Positions 34,565 to 43,109 of a stretch of 64,000 bases of DNA are shown in pieces. The position numbers and the translations under genes were made by a program. This DNA comes from an uncultured Bacilli bacterium (GTDB taxonomy: Bacteria; Bacillota_I; Bacilli_A; RF39; UBA660): positions 620,001 to 684,000 of the forward strand of contig CAKOHZ010000001.1 in the NCBI GenBank assembly GCA_934086315.1, written 5' to 3'. The number at the start of each line of letters is the position of its first letter. Positions within the stretch are counted from its first letter, which is position 1. The notes under the pieces were generated by a model. That model saw only the letters and a program-made list of their open reading frames with translations. It was not told the origin of the DNA and did not search any database.

Positions 34565-34592
34565 AAATGTAGAATTATTTCTACATTTTTTT
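34563..34592. terminator. Bidirectional terminator between lepB and the 34591 gene
   Basis: Perfect 12-bp stem AAAAATGTAGAA / TTCTACATTTTT with a 4-nt loop and T tracts both ways. Confidence 0.85.
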
Positions 34593-35712
34593 AATTTAAT
34601 TCAGTTCCACCCCATTCAATAACAGTATATCCATTTCTTACCACTTTGTTTAACTCTTGTTCTTTAATTTCTGTTTTATCGTTAAGTTTTTTAAAAATCA
34701 TAAGAACTCTTATTAATGTTTCTGGTTTAGGATTAATTTCTAATGGCATATTTTCATTTATTTCATTCATAGTAGCAAATCTAATATAGTTATATTTATT
34801 GTTCTCGAGTTTTGGTAACCAATATATTATAAATTCTTCACTTTCTTTTTCATTAAGTCCTAATATTTCTAATTTTTCTTCTAAAAACTTAATCGTATCT
34901 TTACCTTCAACAATAAATCCATCATTAGTATTAAAATTAACATTACTTTTGCTTTCATAATATAATGCATATAACTTTCTATTAGTTTTTAAATCTACTA
35001 GATCTCCATTACTATTAGCAATCACATTCCATTCATTATCATATTTTGGATAAGAATGAGTTATTAATTCTTGATTACCAAGTTTAACAGTGATATCAGT
35101 TTCTTTTGTTGGATATAAATATATAATAGGTTTGTCAACACTTTCATGACTTGGATCATATTTTGTACCATATTTCTTAATATTCTTAAATTCTTCATAA
35201 GTTAGTAATGATACTATTTCTAAATTAGTTATATTTTTATCTACTGGTATAGTTAAAACATAGCCAGCACTATCGCCAACAACACCATAAGAATTTTCCC
35301 ATAAATAAAGCATAGCCTTACTATTATCAAATTCTACATTAGCAACCCTTACATCAATATTTACAATTCCAAATCTTACATAACCAACAACAATATAATT
35401 TTTAGAAGAATCTGAATATGCAACAGGAATATTATTTTTATTACAATAGCTTACATAGTCATTATAACTCATGACTTTAGTAGCGTTAATATCTCCATAA
35501 TCTCTATCATCTGGTCCATAACTTAAATATTTAATATTATATTTACCATTATAGTCACCCTTAATAACATAATAATCCTTATTTTCAAAATTATATTTAG
35601 CAACATTTTTATTCACAAAAGAAGAATTATCTTTAATAAATCTAAAATATACTAATAAAAGCACAATAATAATAACAATGCCACCAATTAAATAAAACAA
35701 TTTTTTCTTCAT
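34591..35712 (-). CDS. Membrane-anchored protein of the KPIIYLYP family
   Basis: A 373-residue protein with one N-terminal transmembrane helix (about 4-24), so most of it is outside the cell. The C-terminal 180 residues contain KPIIYLYPTKETDITVKL, EEFIIYWLPKLENNKYNYI and a closing RVLMIFKK, a recurrent pattern in uncharacterised gut Firmicutes proteins. The middle region (80-170) is unassigned. Function is unknown. The AAGGAG site on the minus strand supports the start. Confidence 0.72.
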   Translation of the reverse strand: MKKKLFYLIGGIVIIIVLLLVYFRFIKDNSSFVNKNVAKYNFENKDYYVIKGDYNGKYNIKYLSYGPDDRDYGDINATKVMSYNDYVSYCNKNNIPVAYSDSSKNYIVVGYVRFGIVNIDVRVANVEFDNSKAMLYLWENSYGVVGDSAGYVLTIPVDKNITNLEIVSLLTYEEFKNIKKYGTKYDPSHESVDKPIIYLYPTKETDITVKLGNQELITHSYPKYDNEWNVIANSNGDLVDLKTNRKLYALYYESKSNVNFNTNDGFIVEGKDTIKFLEEKLEILGLNEKESEEFIIYWLPKLENNKYNYIRFATMNEINENMPLEINPKPETLIRVLMIFKKLNDKTEIKEQELNKVVRNGYTVIEWGGTELN

Positions 35713-36019
35713 ATCTTACACTCCTTAAGATAATTTTATCAAATAGCTTTCTTTGTAACAATAAAATAACATAACATTTACAATTCTTAAAATACATTTA
35801 ATATAATAGTCATTAATATGAATAAAGACATTAAGGAAAAAATAATATAGAATATTTAAACAAATTTTAATGATATAATAGATTTAATTAAGCACATATA
35901 TATAAAATAATAAATTAAATACAACTTTATAAATAATATAACGTGTAATAAATAGAAAAAATATAATCTCACAACTTTTAATTTTAAATAAAATGTAGTT
36001 GTTAGAAAATGGAGTGGTT
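35713..36019. other. AT-rich divergent intergenic region
   Basis: About 300 bp between divergent genes, more than 80 percent A+T by eye. Several TATAAT-like boxes (near 35811 and 35875) could serve the rightward gene. No reading frame, hairpin-T or conserved RNA was recognised. Confidence 0.4.
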
Positions 36020-37120
36020 ATGAAAAAAAGAATATTAATTACATACGCTACATATGGTTCAGGGCATAAAGCAGTAGCTAACTATATATATAATTATTTA
36101 AAAGCTAAAGATGAATATGAAATAAAAATAATAGATATTATGGATTATGAAAATGTAATTGGAAAAATAAGTAAAAAGTTATTTGAAGAAAATTTTAAGC
36201 ATCAAGGAACTTTTATATACAATAGTATTTATAATATGTTTAATCATAAATTTACAACATTGTATTATAAAGAAGTAACAAAAAGTATATTTAAAAATAA
36301 AGAATTGAAAGAAGCCATTATTGGTTTTAATCCAGATATAGTAATATCAAGTCATTTCTTTGGAACTATTATTTCATCTCTATATAAAAAGAAAAAACTT
36401 ATTAATCCAAAAATCATAAGTATTTTAACTGATTATGGAGTACATGAACTTTGGATAAAAGAACTTGATAATATAAATGCACTAGTAGTGGGAAATGAAT
36501 TAATTAAAGAAGATTTATTAGTTAAAGGTATACCAGATAATAAAATATACTCTTATGGAATACCTGTATCAAATAAATTTAATAACTACGTATTAAAGAA
36601 AAGAACAAGTAACTTAGATATATTATTTTTCGCTGGTGGAAGTATTGGCTCAAATTTCTCTTACAAGTATTTTAAAAGTTTAATAAAATCTAGATTAAAC
36701 TATAATATTACTTTAGTATGCGGTTATAATGATAAATTAAAAAACAAGTGTCAAAAATTAGTAACGAAGTATAATAAAAATAAGATTAAAGTATTAGGTT
36801 TCACTACAAATATTAGTGAATTACTAGATGAATGTGATTTTGTTATTACTAAACCTGGAGGAATAAGCATAACAGAATGTATGAAAAAGAAAAGACCTAT
36901 GCTTTTAATACCAGGAAATGGTGGACCAGAAATGGATAATTTAAGATATATTTGCAAGAAAGGATATGGAATAAACTGTAAAACACCTAAAAAACTTTTT
37001 AAAACAGTAAGTATGTTACTAAGTAATAGAAAAATACTTAATAATATGTATAAAAACTTAGAGAAAGAAAGTAATAATAATTCATTAGAAAACATATATA
37101 ATTTAATAAAAGAATATTAA
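36020..37120 (+). CDS. ugtP: Glycolipid glucosyltransferase (UgtP/MGDG synthase family, GT28)
   Basis: Peripheral membrane enzyme adding sugars to diacylglycerol for glycolipids and lipoteichoic acid anchors. The N-terminus shows the family ATYGSGHKAVA loop. A middle DYGVHELWI segment (processive-enzyme-like) and a C-terminal UDP-sugar site follow, with KPGGISITECM and IPGNGGPEMDN. ATG 36020 is chosen because GGAGTGG lies just before it; TTG 35999 is less likely. It is followed 12 bp later by a DedA gene. The sugar and number of additions cannot be read from sequence. Confidence 0.85.
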   Translation: MKKRILITYATYGSGHKAVANYIYNYLKAKDEYEIKIIDIMDYENVIGKISKKLFEENFKHQGTFIYNSIYNMFNHKFTTLYYKEVTKSIFKNKELKEAIIGFNPDIVISSHFFGTIISSLYKKKKLINPKIISILTDYGVHELWIKELDNINALVVGNELIKEDLLVKGIPDNKIYSYGIPVSNKFNNYVLKKRTSNLDILFFAGGSIGSNFSYKYFKSLIKSRLNYNITLVCGYNDKLKNKCQKLVTKYNKNKIKVLGFTTNISELLDECDFVITKPGGISITECMKKKRPMLLIPGNGGPEMDNLRYICKKGYGINCKTPKKLFKTVSMLLSNRKILNNMYKNLEKESNNNSLENIYNLIKEY

Positions 37121-37131
37121 GGAGGCTTAAT

Positions 37132-37743
37132 ATAAAAGATTTTATAATAAGTATAATGAATAGTTATGGATATTTAGGAGTATTTCTATTAATATTAATT
37201 GAAAATATTTTTCCTCCAATTCCATCAGAAGTAATATTATTATTTGGTGGTTTTATGACTACATATACGAGTTTGAATATTTTAGGCATGACTGCTTCTT
37301 CTACTTTAGGATCAGTTTTAGGAGCACTTATACTTTATAAAATTGGAACTATATTTAATAGAGAAACACTAAAAAAAATCATTTCGACAAAAAGAGGAAA
37401 ATTATTAAGGCTAAAAAATAGTGATATAGATTCAACTTTTAATTGGTTTCAAACAAAAGGAGAAAAAACAATATTCTTATGTAGATTCATTCCACTTATT
37501 AGAAGTTTTATTTCCATTCCTGCAGGTATAAATAAAATGAATTTATCAAAGCTTATAGTTTATACAACACTAGGCTCATTAATATGGAATATAGTTTTAA
37601 TAATACTAGGACATATAGTTGGAAGTAACTGGGAAAATATATTAAGAATATTTAACTTATATTCTATTTACGCAGTTACATTTATATTTATAATATCATT
37701 AATTCTAATAATTAAATTTTATAAGAAGAAACTTAAAGAGTAG
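37132..37743 (+). CDS. DedA/SNARE-associated family membrane protein, apparent ATA start
   Basis: Polytopic membrane protein of the DedA family (undecaprenyl-phosphate or lipid scramblase-type transporters). NYxxG-type features include SYGYLGVF, ENIFPPIPSEVIL, the CRFIPLIRSFISIPAG block with conserved Arg residues, and three further helices. AAGGAGG at 37119-37125 lies 31 nt from the first ATG (37156) but 6 nt from an in-frame ATA at 37132. Starting there gives KDFIISIMNSYGYLG, the usual DedA N-terminal length. I therefore start at ATA; ATG 37156 is the conservative alternative. Confidence 0.8.
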   Translation: MKDFIISIMNSYGYLGVFLLILIENIFPPIPSEVILLFGGFMTTYTSLNILGMTASSTLGSVLGALILYKIGTIFNRETLKKIISTKRGKLLRLKNSDIDSTFNWFQTKGEKTIFLCRFIPLIRSFISIPAGINKMNLSKLIVYTTLGSLIWNIVLIILGHIVGSNWENILRIFNLYSIYAVTFIFIISLILIIKFYKKKLKE

Positions 37744-37761
37744 AAATTTTCTACTTTTTTT
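37739..37761 (+). terminator. Terminator of the ugtP-dedA pair
   Basis: Stem AGTAGAA / TTCTACT with a 3-nt loop and seven T; overlaps the stop codon. Confidence 0.75.
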
Positions 37762-37762
37762 A

Positions 37763-37771
37763 TGTTATAAT
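37763..37771 (+). promoter_or_regulatory. Extended -10 promoter of the DUF1848 operon
   Basis: TGT TATAAT directly after the previous terminator; AAGAGG and ATG 37788 follow. Confidence 0.6.
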
Positions 37772-37787
37772 CAAGAAGAGGTATGAA

Positions 37788-38675
37788 ATGATATTAAATG
37801 TAAGTGGAAGAACTGATGTAGTAGCATTCTATACAGAATGGTTTATGAACAGATACAAAGAAGGATATGTTGATGTTAGAAATCCATTTAATCCTAATCT
37901 TGTAAGTAGAATAAAATTTCAAAATGTAGATTTAATTATGTTTTGTACTAAAAATCCGCTACCAATTATTAAATATTTAAAAGATATAGACAAACCAATA
38001 TTATTTCATATAACTGTAACACCATATAAAAATGATATTGAACCTTATGTACCAGATAAAACAAAAATAATTGAAGATATTAAAGAAATATCAAATATAA
38101 TTGGTGTAGATAATGTATGTGTAAGATATGATCCAATATTTATAAGTAATAAATATACAGTAGACTACCATATTAAAGCATTTTCTAAGTTATGTAACTT
38201 ACTTAATGGGTATGTCAAAAAAATAATTGTATCTTTCATTGATGATTATAAAAATGTAAGAAGCAATAAAAAATATTTAAATGATTTACCATTCACAGAA
38301 GAAATTTATAAAAGAATAGGTGAAAACTTCAGTAAAGTTGCCAAAGAAAATAATATTACAGTACAAACTTGCTTTGAAGATAGAAATTTAACAGAATATG
38401 GTTTCATAAAAGGAGAATGTATTTCTGCTGAATTAGCTTTTAAACTAACTGGAAAAATATATAAACCATGGAAAGCCAGAAAAGAAAGAAAATGTAATTG
38501 TGTAGAGATGGTAGATATAGGTGCTTATAATACATGTAGTCATTTATGTAAATATTGCTATGCTAACTATGATGAAAAACAAGTTAAAAATAATATAAAA
38601 CAACATAACAAAAATAGTTCTTTATTAATTGGAGAATTAAAAAGTGATGATATAATAAAAGAAAGGATAAAATAA
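37788..38675 (+). CDS. DUF1848 family protein, radical-SAM-like Cys cluster
   Basis: A 295-residue protein starting MILNVSGRTDVVAFY, typical of DUF1848, with IMFCTKNPLP, VCVRYDPIF and ITVQTCFED along a TIM-barrel-like core. The C-terminal Cys cluster CNCVEMVDIGAYNTCSHLCKYC could bind an iron-sulfur cluster and relates it to spore photoproduct lyase-like or other radical SAM proteins. Activity is uncharacterised. It heads a likely operon with an HETLH protein (2 bp away) and a CPBP protease. Confidence 0.85.
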   Translation: MILNVSGRTDVVAFYTEWFMNRYKEGYVDVRNPFNPNLVSRIKFQNVDLIMFCTKNPLPIIKYLKDIDKPILFHITVTPYKNDIEPYVPDKTKIIEDIKEISNIIGVDNVCVRYDPIFISNKYTVDYHIKAFSKLCNLLNGYVKKIIVSFIDDYKNVRSNKKYLNDLPFTEEIYKRIGENFSKVAKENNITVQTCFEDRNLTEYGFIKGECISAELAFKLTGKIYKPWKARKERKCNCVEMVDIGAYNTCSHLCKYCYANYDEKQVKNNIKQHNKNSSLLIGELKSDDIIKERIK

Positions 38676-38677
38676 TT

Positions 38678-39388
38678 ATGAAAATAACATTTAAAAAAAT
38701 ACCATTAGAAGAAAATATTGATATTGTTAAATGGACACTATTTGATGAAAATGAAATAAGTAATTTCAGACACTATGCTATAGAATTATTTCCAGAACTA
38801 AGTAGTGTCAAAGAAGGTGAAATATCTAAAATAGAAGAAGTTGTCACAAAAAAATACAATGAGTACTTAAGTACCATGGAATCAGAAATAGAAAGATATA
38901 CTAATTTATGGAATAAATATAATGATAAATATTTTAATGAGTTAAGTAACTATCTAAACGTAGAAGTACCTTTTAATGAAGTGATCGCATATATTGGAAT
39001 AATTCCAGTATTTCCAAGAAATATAGATGATCATTCATTCGATTTAGGAATTAATCTTACTCCTGAAAAAGTAATCGAAGTATGTGCTCATGAAACATTA
39101 CACTTCTTTTGGTTTCAAAAATGGTTAGAACTTTATCCAAAAACTAAACGTGAAGAATTAGAATTTCCCCATGTGACATGGCAATATAGTGAAATGGTAA
39201 CAGACCCAGTTCTAAATAGTGAACCATTTAATAGTTTATTCCCATTTACTGAAAAAGCATATGATAGTTTTTATGAACTTAAAGATGGACAAGTAATGAA
39301 TAATTTAAAATCAATATTTAACGAAGAAATCACTATCGAAGATAAAATAAAGAAAGGACATACTTATATAAGTAGTTTAAAATTATAA
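38678..39388 (+). CDS. Putative HExxH metallopeptidase
   Basis: A 236-residue cytoplasmic protein. Residues 138-142 read HETLH within EVCAHETLHFFWF, the zinc-binding motif of gluzincins, and WQYSEMVTDPVL about 35 residues on supplies a candidate third ligand (Glu). The N-terminal half is helical and unassigned. It is translationally coupled to the CPBP gene (shared base at 39388) and follows the DUF1848 gene by 2 bp. Metal binding is likely; substrate unknown. Confidence 0.75.
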   Translation: MKITFKKIPLEENIDIVKWTLFDENEISNFRHYAIELFPELSSVKEGEISKIEEVVTKKYNEYLSTMESEIERYTNLWNKYNDKYFNELSNYLNVEVPFNEVIAYIGIIPVFPRNIDDHSFDLGINLTPEKVIEVCAHETLHFFWFQKWLELYPKTKREELEFPHVTWQYSEMVTDPVLNSEPFNSLFPFTEKAYDSFYELKDGQVMNNLKSIFNEEITIEDKIKKGHTYISSLKL

Positions 39389-39630
39389 TGAAAGAATTAT
39401 TTAAAAAGAAAGAAACATTATTTTCAATATTATTAATAGTTATCTATGTAGTATTAAATTCATATTGTGTTAATTCCTTTGGTACTACCAGTTACACAAC
39501 AACTATTATAAACACACTTATTTCAATATTACTAATAGTCTTAATGAAGTTACTTGATAGAACTAAATACTATGGACTAACTAAGGTAAAAAACTTAAAA
39601 AATATTTATACTTTATACCATTACTCATAA
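39388..39630 (+). pseudogene. CPBP intramembrane protease, N-terminal part before frameshift
   Basis: First 80 residues of a membrane protein: Lys-rich start, two hydrophobic helices (TLFSILLIVIYVVLNSYCV and an INTLISILLIVLM segment), then the KYYGLTKVKNLK loop typical of CPBP proteins. The frame stops at 39630, but the -1 frame continues the family sequence. The switch point is the run of six A at 39597-39602 (A AAA AAT in frame). One missing A, or -1 slippage, restores a full-length protein with the next entry. Confidence 0.65.
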
Positions 39631-40076
39631 TCGGAACAGTTAACTTATGGAATGGATTTAATATTAATAATACACCAAAAGAAATACTATTCTATATTTT
39701 AACTATGATAAATGTAGGTTTTATAGAAGAAATAATTTTTAGGGGATTCTTATTCAAAATAATAGAAAAAGATAATCTAAATAAAGCAATTATAATAAGC
39801 AGTTTAACATTTGGAATAGGTCATATAGTAAACTTACTAAATGGTGCATCTCTAATACCAACACTATTTCAAATATGTTATGCCATATCACTTGGATACT
39901 TATTTGTAACTATATTTATAAAAAGTAAATCTCTATTACCATGTATCATTACTCACTCATTAATAAATTCACTTGCCATTTTTAATGTACAAAGTGAAAT
40001 ATCAACTTATTTAATACCAATAATTTTAATAATAATATCATTAAGTTATTCATTCTATATTAAAAGGAGTGTTTAA
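39603..40076 (+). pseudogene. CPBP intramembrane protease, C-terminal part after frameshift
   Basis: This frame continues the protein as YLYFIPLLIIGTVNLWNG and then the diagnostic CPBP motifs: FIEEIIFRGFLF (EExxxR), FGIGHIVNLL (FxxxH) and LLPCIITHSLINSLA (HxxxN/B), with several helices. Catalytic residues are intact, so the gene is either translated by -1 frameshifting, recently broken or mis-assembled. An ATG at 39705 could start only a fragment. CPBP proteins act on prenylated proteins or in bacteriocin immunity. Confidence 0.7.
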
Positions 40077-40160
40077 TTATATGTAGTAAAAAAGTTTTAT
40101 AAAAATATGCCAATCTTAAAAGATGATTTAACAAAAATAAATTTATTGAAGGAGAATTGA

Positions 40161-40547
40161 ATGAAAAAGAATAATAATTTAAGTAATACAAAAAAAATAA
40201 AAATTGTAGCAATTGTTTTATCAATAGCATTATTAATAGTGAATATATTTTTATACATGAAAATGAAATATAATTTTTCAGAAATAGGTAATAACTATGA
40301 TTCACTAGAAAATGCAAGTCTATTATTCAGTGGGTTATTCAAATTTGGATTGTTAGCTTATGGACTTTTATTAATACCACTTGTATGGGTTGAATACTTT
40401 TTAATAACTACTATATTAAAGAGTTATAAAAAATATTTTGGTCTTAAGAAATGGATTTTAACAATATTACTAAGTATCTTATCAATTGTTATATTAATAT
40501 TTTTCATTAAAGTTATTATAATAATATTTTCAGTATTATTTATATAA
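40161..40547 (+). CDS. Small membrane protein, three predicted helices
   Basis: A 128-residue protein with a basic Asn/Lys N-terminus and hydrophobic segments at about 14-34, 56-84 and 98-126. GAAGGAG precedes the ATG. It may be co-transcribed with the CPBP gene 85 bp upstream and ends at a hairpin terminator. Family not recognised. Confidence 0.65.
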   Translation: MKKNNNLSNTKKIKIVAIVLSIALLIVNIFLYMKMKYNFSEIGNNYDSLENASLLFSGLFKFGLLAYGLLLIPLVWVEYFLITTILKSYKKYFGLKKWILTILLSILSIVILIFFIKVIIIIFSVLFI

Positions 40548-40564
40548 CTAAGTATATATTAACT

Positions 40565-40587
40565 AGTAGGTCAAATCCTACTTTTTA
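40565..40587 (+). terminator. Terminator after the 40161 gene
   Basis: Stem AGTAGG / CCTACT with loop TCAAAT and T5. Confidence 0.75.
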
Positions 40588-40620
40588 AATGAAATTATAT
40601 TTTATTATTTAAAAAAAGTA

Positions 40621-40649
40621 TTGACAAACATGTGTTTGTTAGATAATAT
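40621..40649 (+). promoter_or_regulatory. Promoter with overlapping inverted repeat, kinase-like gene
   Basis: TTGACA at 40621-40626, a 17-nt spacer, and TAATAT at 40644-40649. A perfect inverted repeat ACAAACA-TG-TGTTTGT covers 40624-40639, overlapping the -35 box, as repressor operators do. Confidence 0.65.
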
Positions 40650-40696
40650 ATAAACCATCTTAAAGAAAGAAACTATATTTAATTTGGGGGATTATA

Positions 40697-41425
40697 ATGG
40701 AACTCTTAAGTACCAAAGGATCAGAATTCAAAGTATATAATGATGAAAGCTTTGTATATAAAATATTTAGAAAAGATTATAAATTAGGTCACAAAACAAA
40801 AGAAGAATTAGAATATTTATCTTCAATAAAAACAAAAAGAATATTAATGCCATGTTCGCTAATTATAAAAGATGGTGAATTAAAAGGATATAAAATGCCA
40901 TATATAAAAGGAAAAGTAAATATATTAGACACTAAAATGATTGACTTAATTAATGAGTTGCATATTTTAGATGAAGATATAAGATTATTAAGCCAAGCAT
41001 TAGTAAGATTGATAGATATAAACTCAGAAAATACAATTTTTAATGGAAGACTATATATAATAGATCCAGGGAATTATTTTATTAATGATATAAGAGCATT
41101 GCTTCCATACATAGGTAATAGGAAACTAAATGATACAGAAAAGTTAGAATTAATTGAATCATGGAATTATGATAAATTAAACAAATTATTAGACGAGCTA
41201 TTATTTATTCATAATGAGGAAATAGATATTTATTTATTAAGAAAGATAATTGAGTTTTTTAACTCTGAAAGAATGAAAAATGGTACTAAATTCAATTTGA
41301 GTATATTTGAAATGTACTTTGATACATCCTTAACAATAAGAGAATCAATAAATAAATTCATAAAAGAACATATAAAAGCAGATGAAAAAGAAAGACAAAT
41401 GATATTGTCATTAATGCAAAAATAA
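40697..41425 (+). CDS. Pseudokinase-like protein
   Basis: A 242-residue soluble protein with kinase-like N-lobe features (KGSEFKVYNDESFVYKIFR, where a VYK Lys sits as in VAIK; then KGYKMPYIKGK as hinge). A later NTIFNGRLYIIDPGNY resembles the catalytic-loop Asn, strands and a DFG-like DPG. No HRD catalytic Asp is visible, so it may be inactive or use a different geometry. It is monocistronic, with an operator-like repeat in its promoter and a GGGGG ribosome-binding site like that of the other kinase-like gene at 15833. Confidence 0.68.
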   Translation: MELLSTKGSEFKVYNDESFVYKIFRKDYKLGHKTKEELEYLSSIKTKRILMPCSLIIKDGELKGYKMPYIKGKVNILDTKMIDLINELHILDEDIRLLSQALVRLIDINSENTIFNGRLYIIDPGNYFINDIRALLPYIGNRKLNDTEKLELIESWNYDKLNKLLDELLFIHNEEIDIYLLRKIIEFFNSERMKNGTKFNLSIFEMYFDTSLTIRESINKFIKEHIKADEKERQMILSLMQK

Positions 41426-41493
41426 AAAAATTAATGTATAATAAAAGCAAGATTAATTAGTTATCTCGCAAAAAAAGAATGGAAGTGATAATA

Positions 41494-42354
41494 ATGAATA
41501 ATGAAAATAAAACAAATATAAACTGGTATCCAGGCCACATGGCTAAAACTAAAAGAGAAATAGGAAATATTATGGGTATGGTAGACATAGTAATTGAAGT
41601 GATAGATTCACGAGTACCATTCTCAAGTAGAATTCCAGACTTAAAGAAAATAACAAGAGAGAAACAAAACATAATAGTATTTAACAAGTATGATTTATGT
41701 GATAAAACCGAAACTGAAAAATGGATCAATAAATATAAAAATGAAGATTATATAACAGTTACTTGTGATTCTAAAAATTCAAATGATTATAAAAAGATCA
41801 TTGAAGAAGTAAGAAAACTAATGACTGAAGTAAATAAAAAAAGAGAAGCAAAAGGAATGCTACCTAAAAAGGCAAAATGCTTAGTAATTGGTGTTCCTAA
41901 TGTAGGAAAAAGTACACTTATCAATAAGTTAGCTGGAAGAAATATAGTAGGAGTAGGTAATAAACCAGGAGTAACAAAACAAATTAATACAATTAAAATA
42001 AATGAATTTATGGATTTGTTAGACACTCCAGGAATATTATGGCCAAAGTTTGAAGACCAAAATGTTGCCTTAAATCTTGCATCGATGACAATAATTAAGG
42101 AAGAAATACTTACTATAGAAGAAGTAGCAATTCACATATTAAAGAAATTAGATAAATACTATAAAGAAATCTTAAAAAAAGAATTTGGAATAGACTACTA
42201 TAACGATGATGAGGTAGAAGAATGCTTTACTAAAATATCAAAATATAGAAATATACCAGTAAATGGCGAAGTGGACTATGAAAGAGTTAGTTTAGTAATT
42301 TTGAACTCAATTAAACAAGAAAAAATAAAAGGAATTACATTTGATAGAATTTAA
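41494..42354 (+). CDS. rbgA: Ribosome biogenesis GTPase RbgA (YlqF)
   Basis: Circularly permuted GTPase for late 50S assembly. The 286 residues begin with NWYPGHMAKTKREI, then G4 (NKYD) precedes the P-loop GVPNVGKSTL, followed by G3 DTPG. The C-terminal ANTAR-like helical domain follows. The start at 41494 is supported by GGAAGTGA just upstream; ATG 41479 falls within that site. In Bacillus it sits next to rplS; here they are separated. Confidence 0.95.
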   Translation: MNNENKTNINWYPGHMAKTKREIGNIMGMVDIVIEVIDSRVPFSSRIPDLKKITREKQNIIVFNKYDLCDKTETEKWINKYKNEDYITVTCDSKNSNDYKKIIEEVRKLMTEVNKKREAKGMLPKKAKCLVIGVPNVGKSTLINKLAGRNIVGVGNKPGVTKQINTIKINEFMDLLDTPGILWPKFEDQNVALNLASMTIIKEEILTIEEVAIHILKKLDKYYKEILKKEFGIDYYNDDEVEECFTKISKYRNIPVNGEVDYERVSLVILNSIKQEKIKGITFDRI

Positions 42355-42377
42355 TGTATCAAAAATGGAACAAATGA

Positions 42378-42414
42378 TTGACTTATTATTACAGACGTGT
42401 TATAATGTACACGT
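42378..42414 (+). promoter_or_regulatory. Strong promoter with inverted repeat flanking the -10
   Basis: TTGACT at 42378-42383, a 17-nt spacer, and TATAAT at 42401-42406 preceded by TGT. Perfect arms ACGTGT (42395-42400) and ACACGT (42409-42414) flank the -10, an operator-like layout. Confidence 0.7.
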
Positions 42415-42436
42415 AATCAAAAAGGGGGTTTTGATT
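42415..42436 (+). promoter_or_regulatory. 5' UTR hairpin with the ribosome-binding site in its loop
   Basis: Perfect 8-bp stem AATCAAAA / TTTTGATT with loop AGGGGG, the only ribosome-binding site of the 42441 gene. The mRNA should begin almost exactly at this hairpin. Confidence 0.65.
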
Positions 42437-42440
42437 TAAA

Positions 42441-43022
42441 ATGAGTAGATATACAAATGAAAGACAACGCGCTTATTGTGATATGGTATTAGAAAAATAC
42501 TTTAAAAAATATAAAGAAGTATTCGGAAATGGTGAAACAGCTAAAGTAATTGCAAGAAGCATTAATGCAGGAAGCACTAATAGTGAAAATGTTGATGCAA
42601 TCATCAAATTATTTATTGTAATTTTTAAAGGTAAAGGTTTTAGTAGAGAAGAAGCAATTAATTTCTTAAATAATAATAAGAGAATATTTGAATTACCTTA
42701 TACCCAAGTATTAACTGTATTATCTTTAGCTGAAACTGCTGGATTAAGTGAACAAGCTGTTTTTGAAAGACCTGGCTTTATAGTTAGAGCACACGATCTA
42801 AAAAAATTATATAATTCAGTTAGAGTTTGTAGAAACGAAAGCAAAAATCCAACACTAGATAGAATTCTTGAACTAGAAAATGAAAGTAATAGAGAAATCG
42901 AATTCAAGTATGAAAAATCAAGAATCGATATGTATAGAAGTTTATATAAAGCAAAACTTATGAGAAATTTAAAAGAACAAGAAGAAACTCAAAGTGGAAC
43001 TTTAAAAAGAACTGAAGAATAA
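42441..43022 (+). CDS. Uncharacterised helical protein under a strong promoter
   Basis: A 193-residue soluble, charged, helical protein starting MSRYTNERQRAYCDMVLEKY. Segments such as GFSREEAINFLNNN and GLSEQAVFERPGFIVRAHDL suggest short helical repeats, and the tail is Glu/Arg-rich. There is no membrane helix and no known motif. The near-consensus promoter and structured leader suggest abundance and regulation. It is monocistronic with a good terminator. I cannot assign a family. Confidence 0.75.
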   Translation: MSRYTNERQRAYCDMVLEKYFKKYKEVFGNGETAKVIARSINAGSTNSENVDAIIKLFIVIFKGKGFSREEAINFLNNNKRIFELPYTQVLTVLSLAETAGLSEQAVFERPGFIVRAHDLKKLYNSVRVCRNESKNPTLDRILELENESNREIEFKYEKSRIDMYRSLYKAKLMRNLKEQEETQSGTLKRTEE

Positions 43023-43036
43023 TCAGTTCTTTTTTT
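43004..43036 (+). terminator. Terminator of the 42441 gene
   Basis: 12-bp stem AAAAAGAACTGA / TCAGTTCTTTTT with a 7-nt loop and further T; overlaps the stop codon. Confidence 0.9.
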
Positions 43037-43109
43037 GTGAAATTTAATTTTTAATGTTTACATTTACATAAATTACTTTTATAATAAATACTCGTACACA
43101 GGAGGAAGC

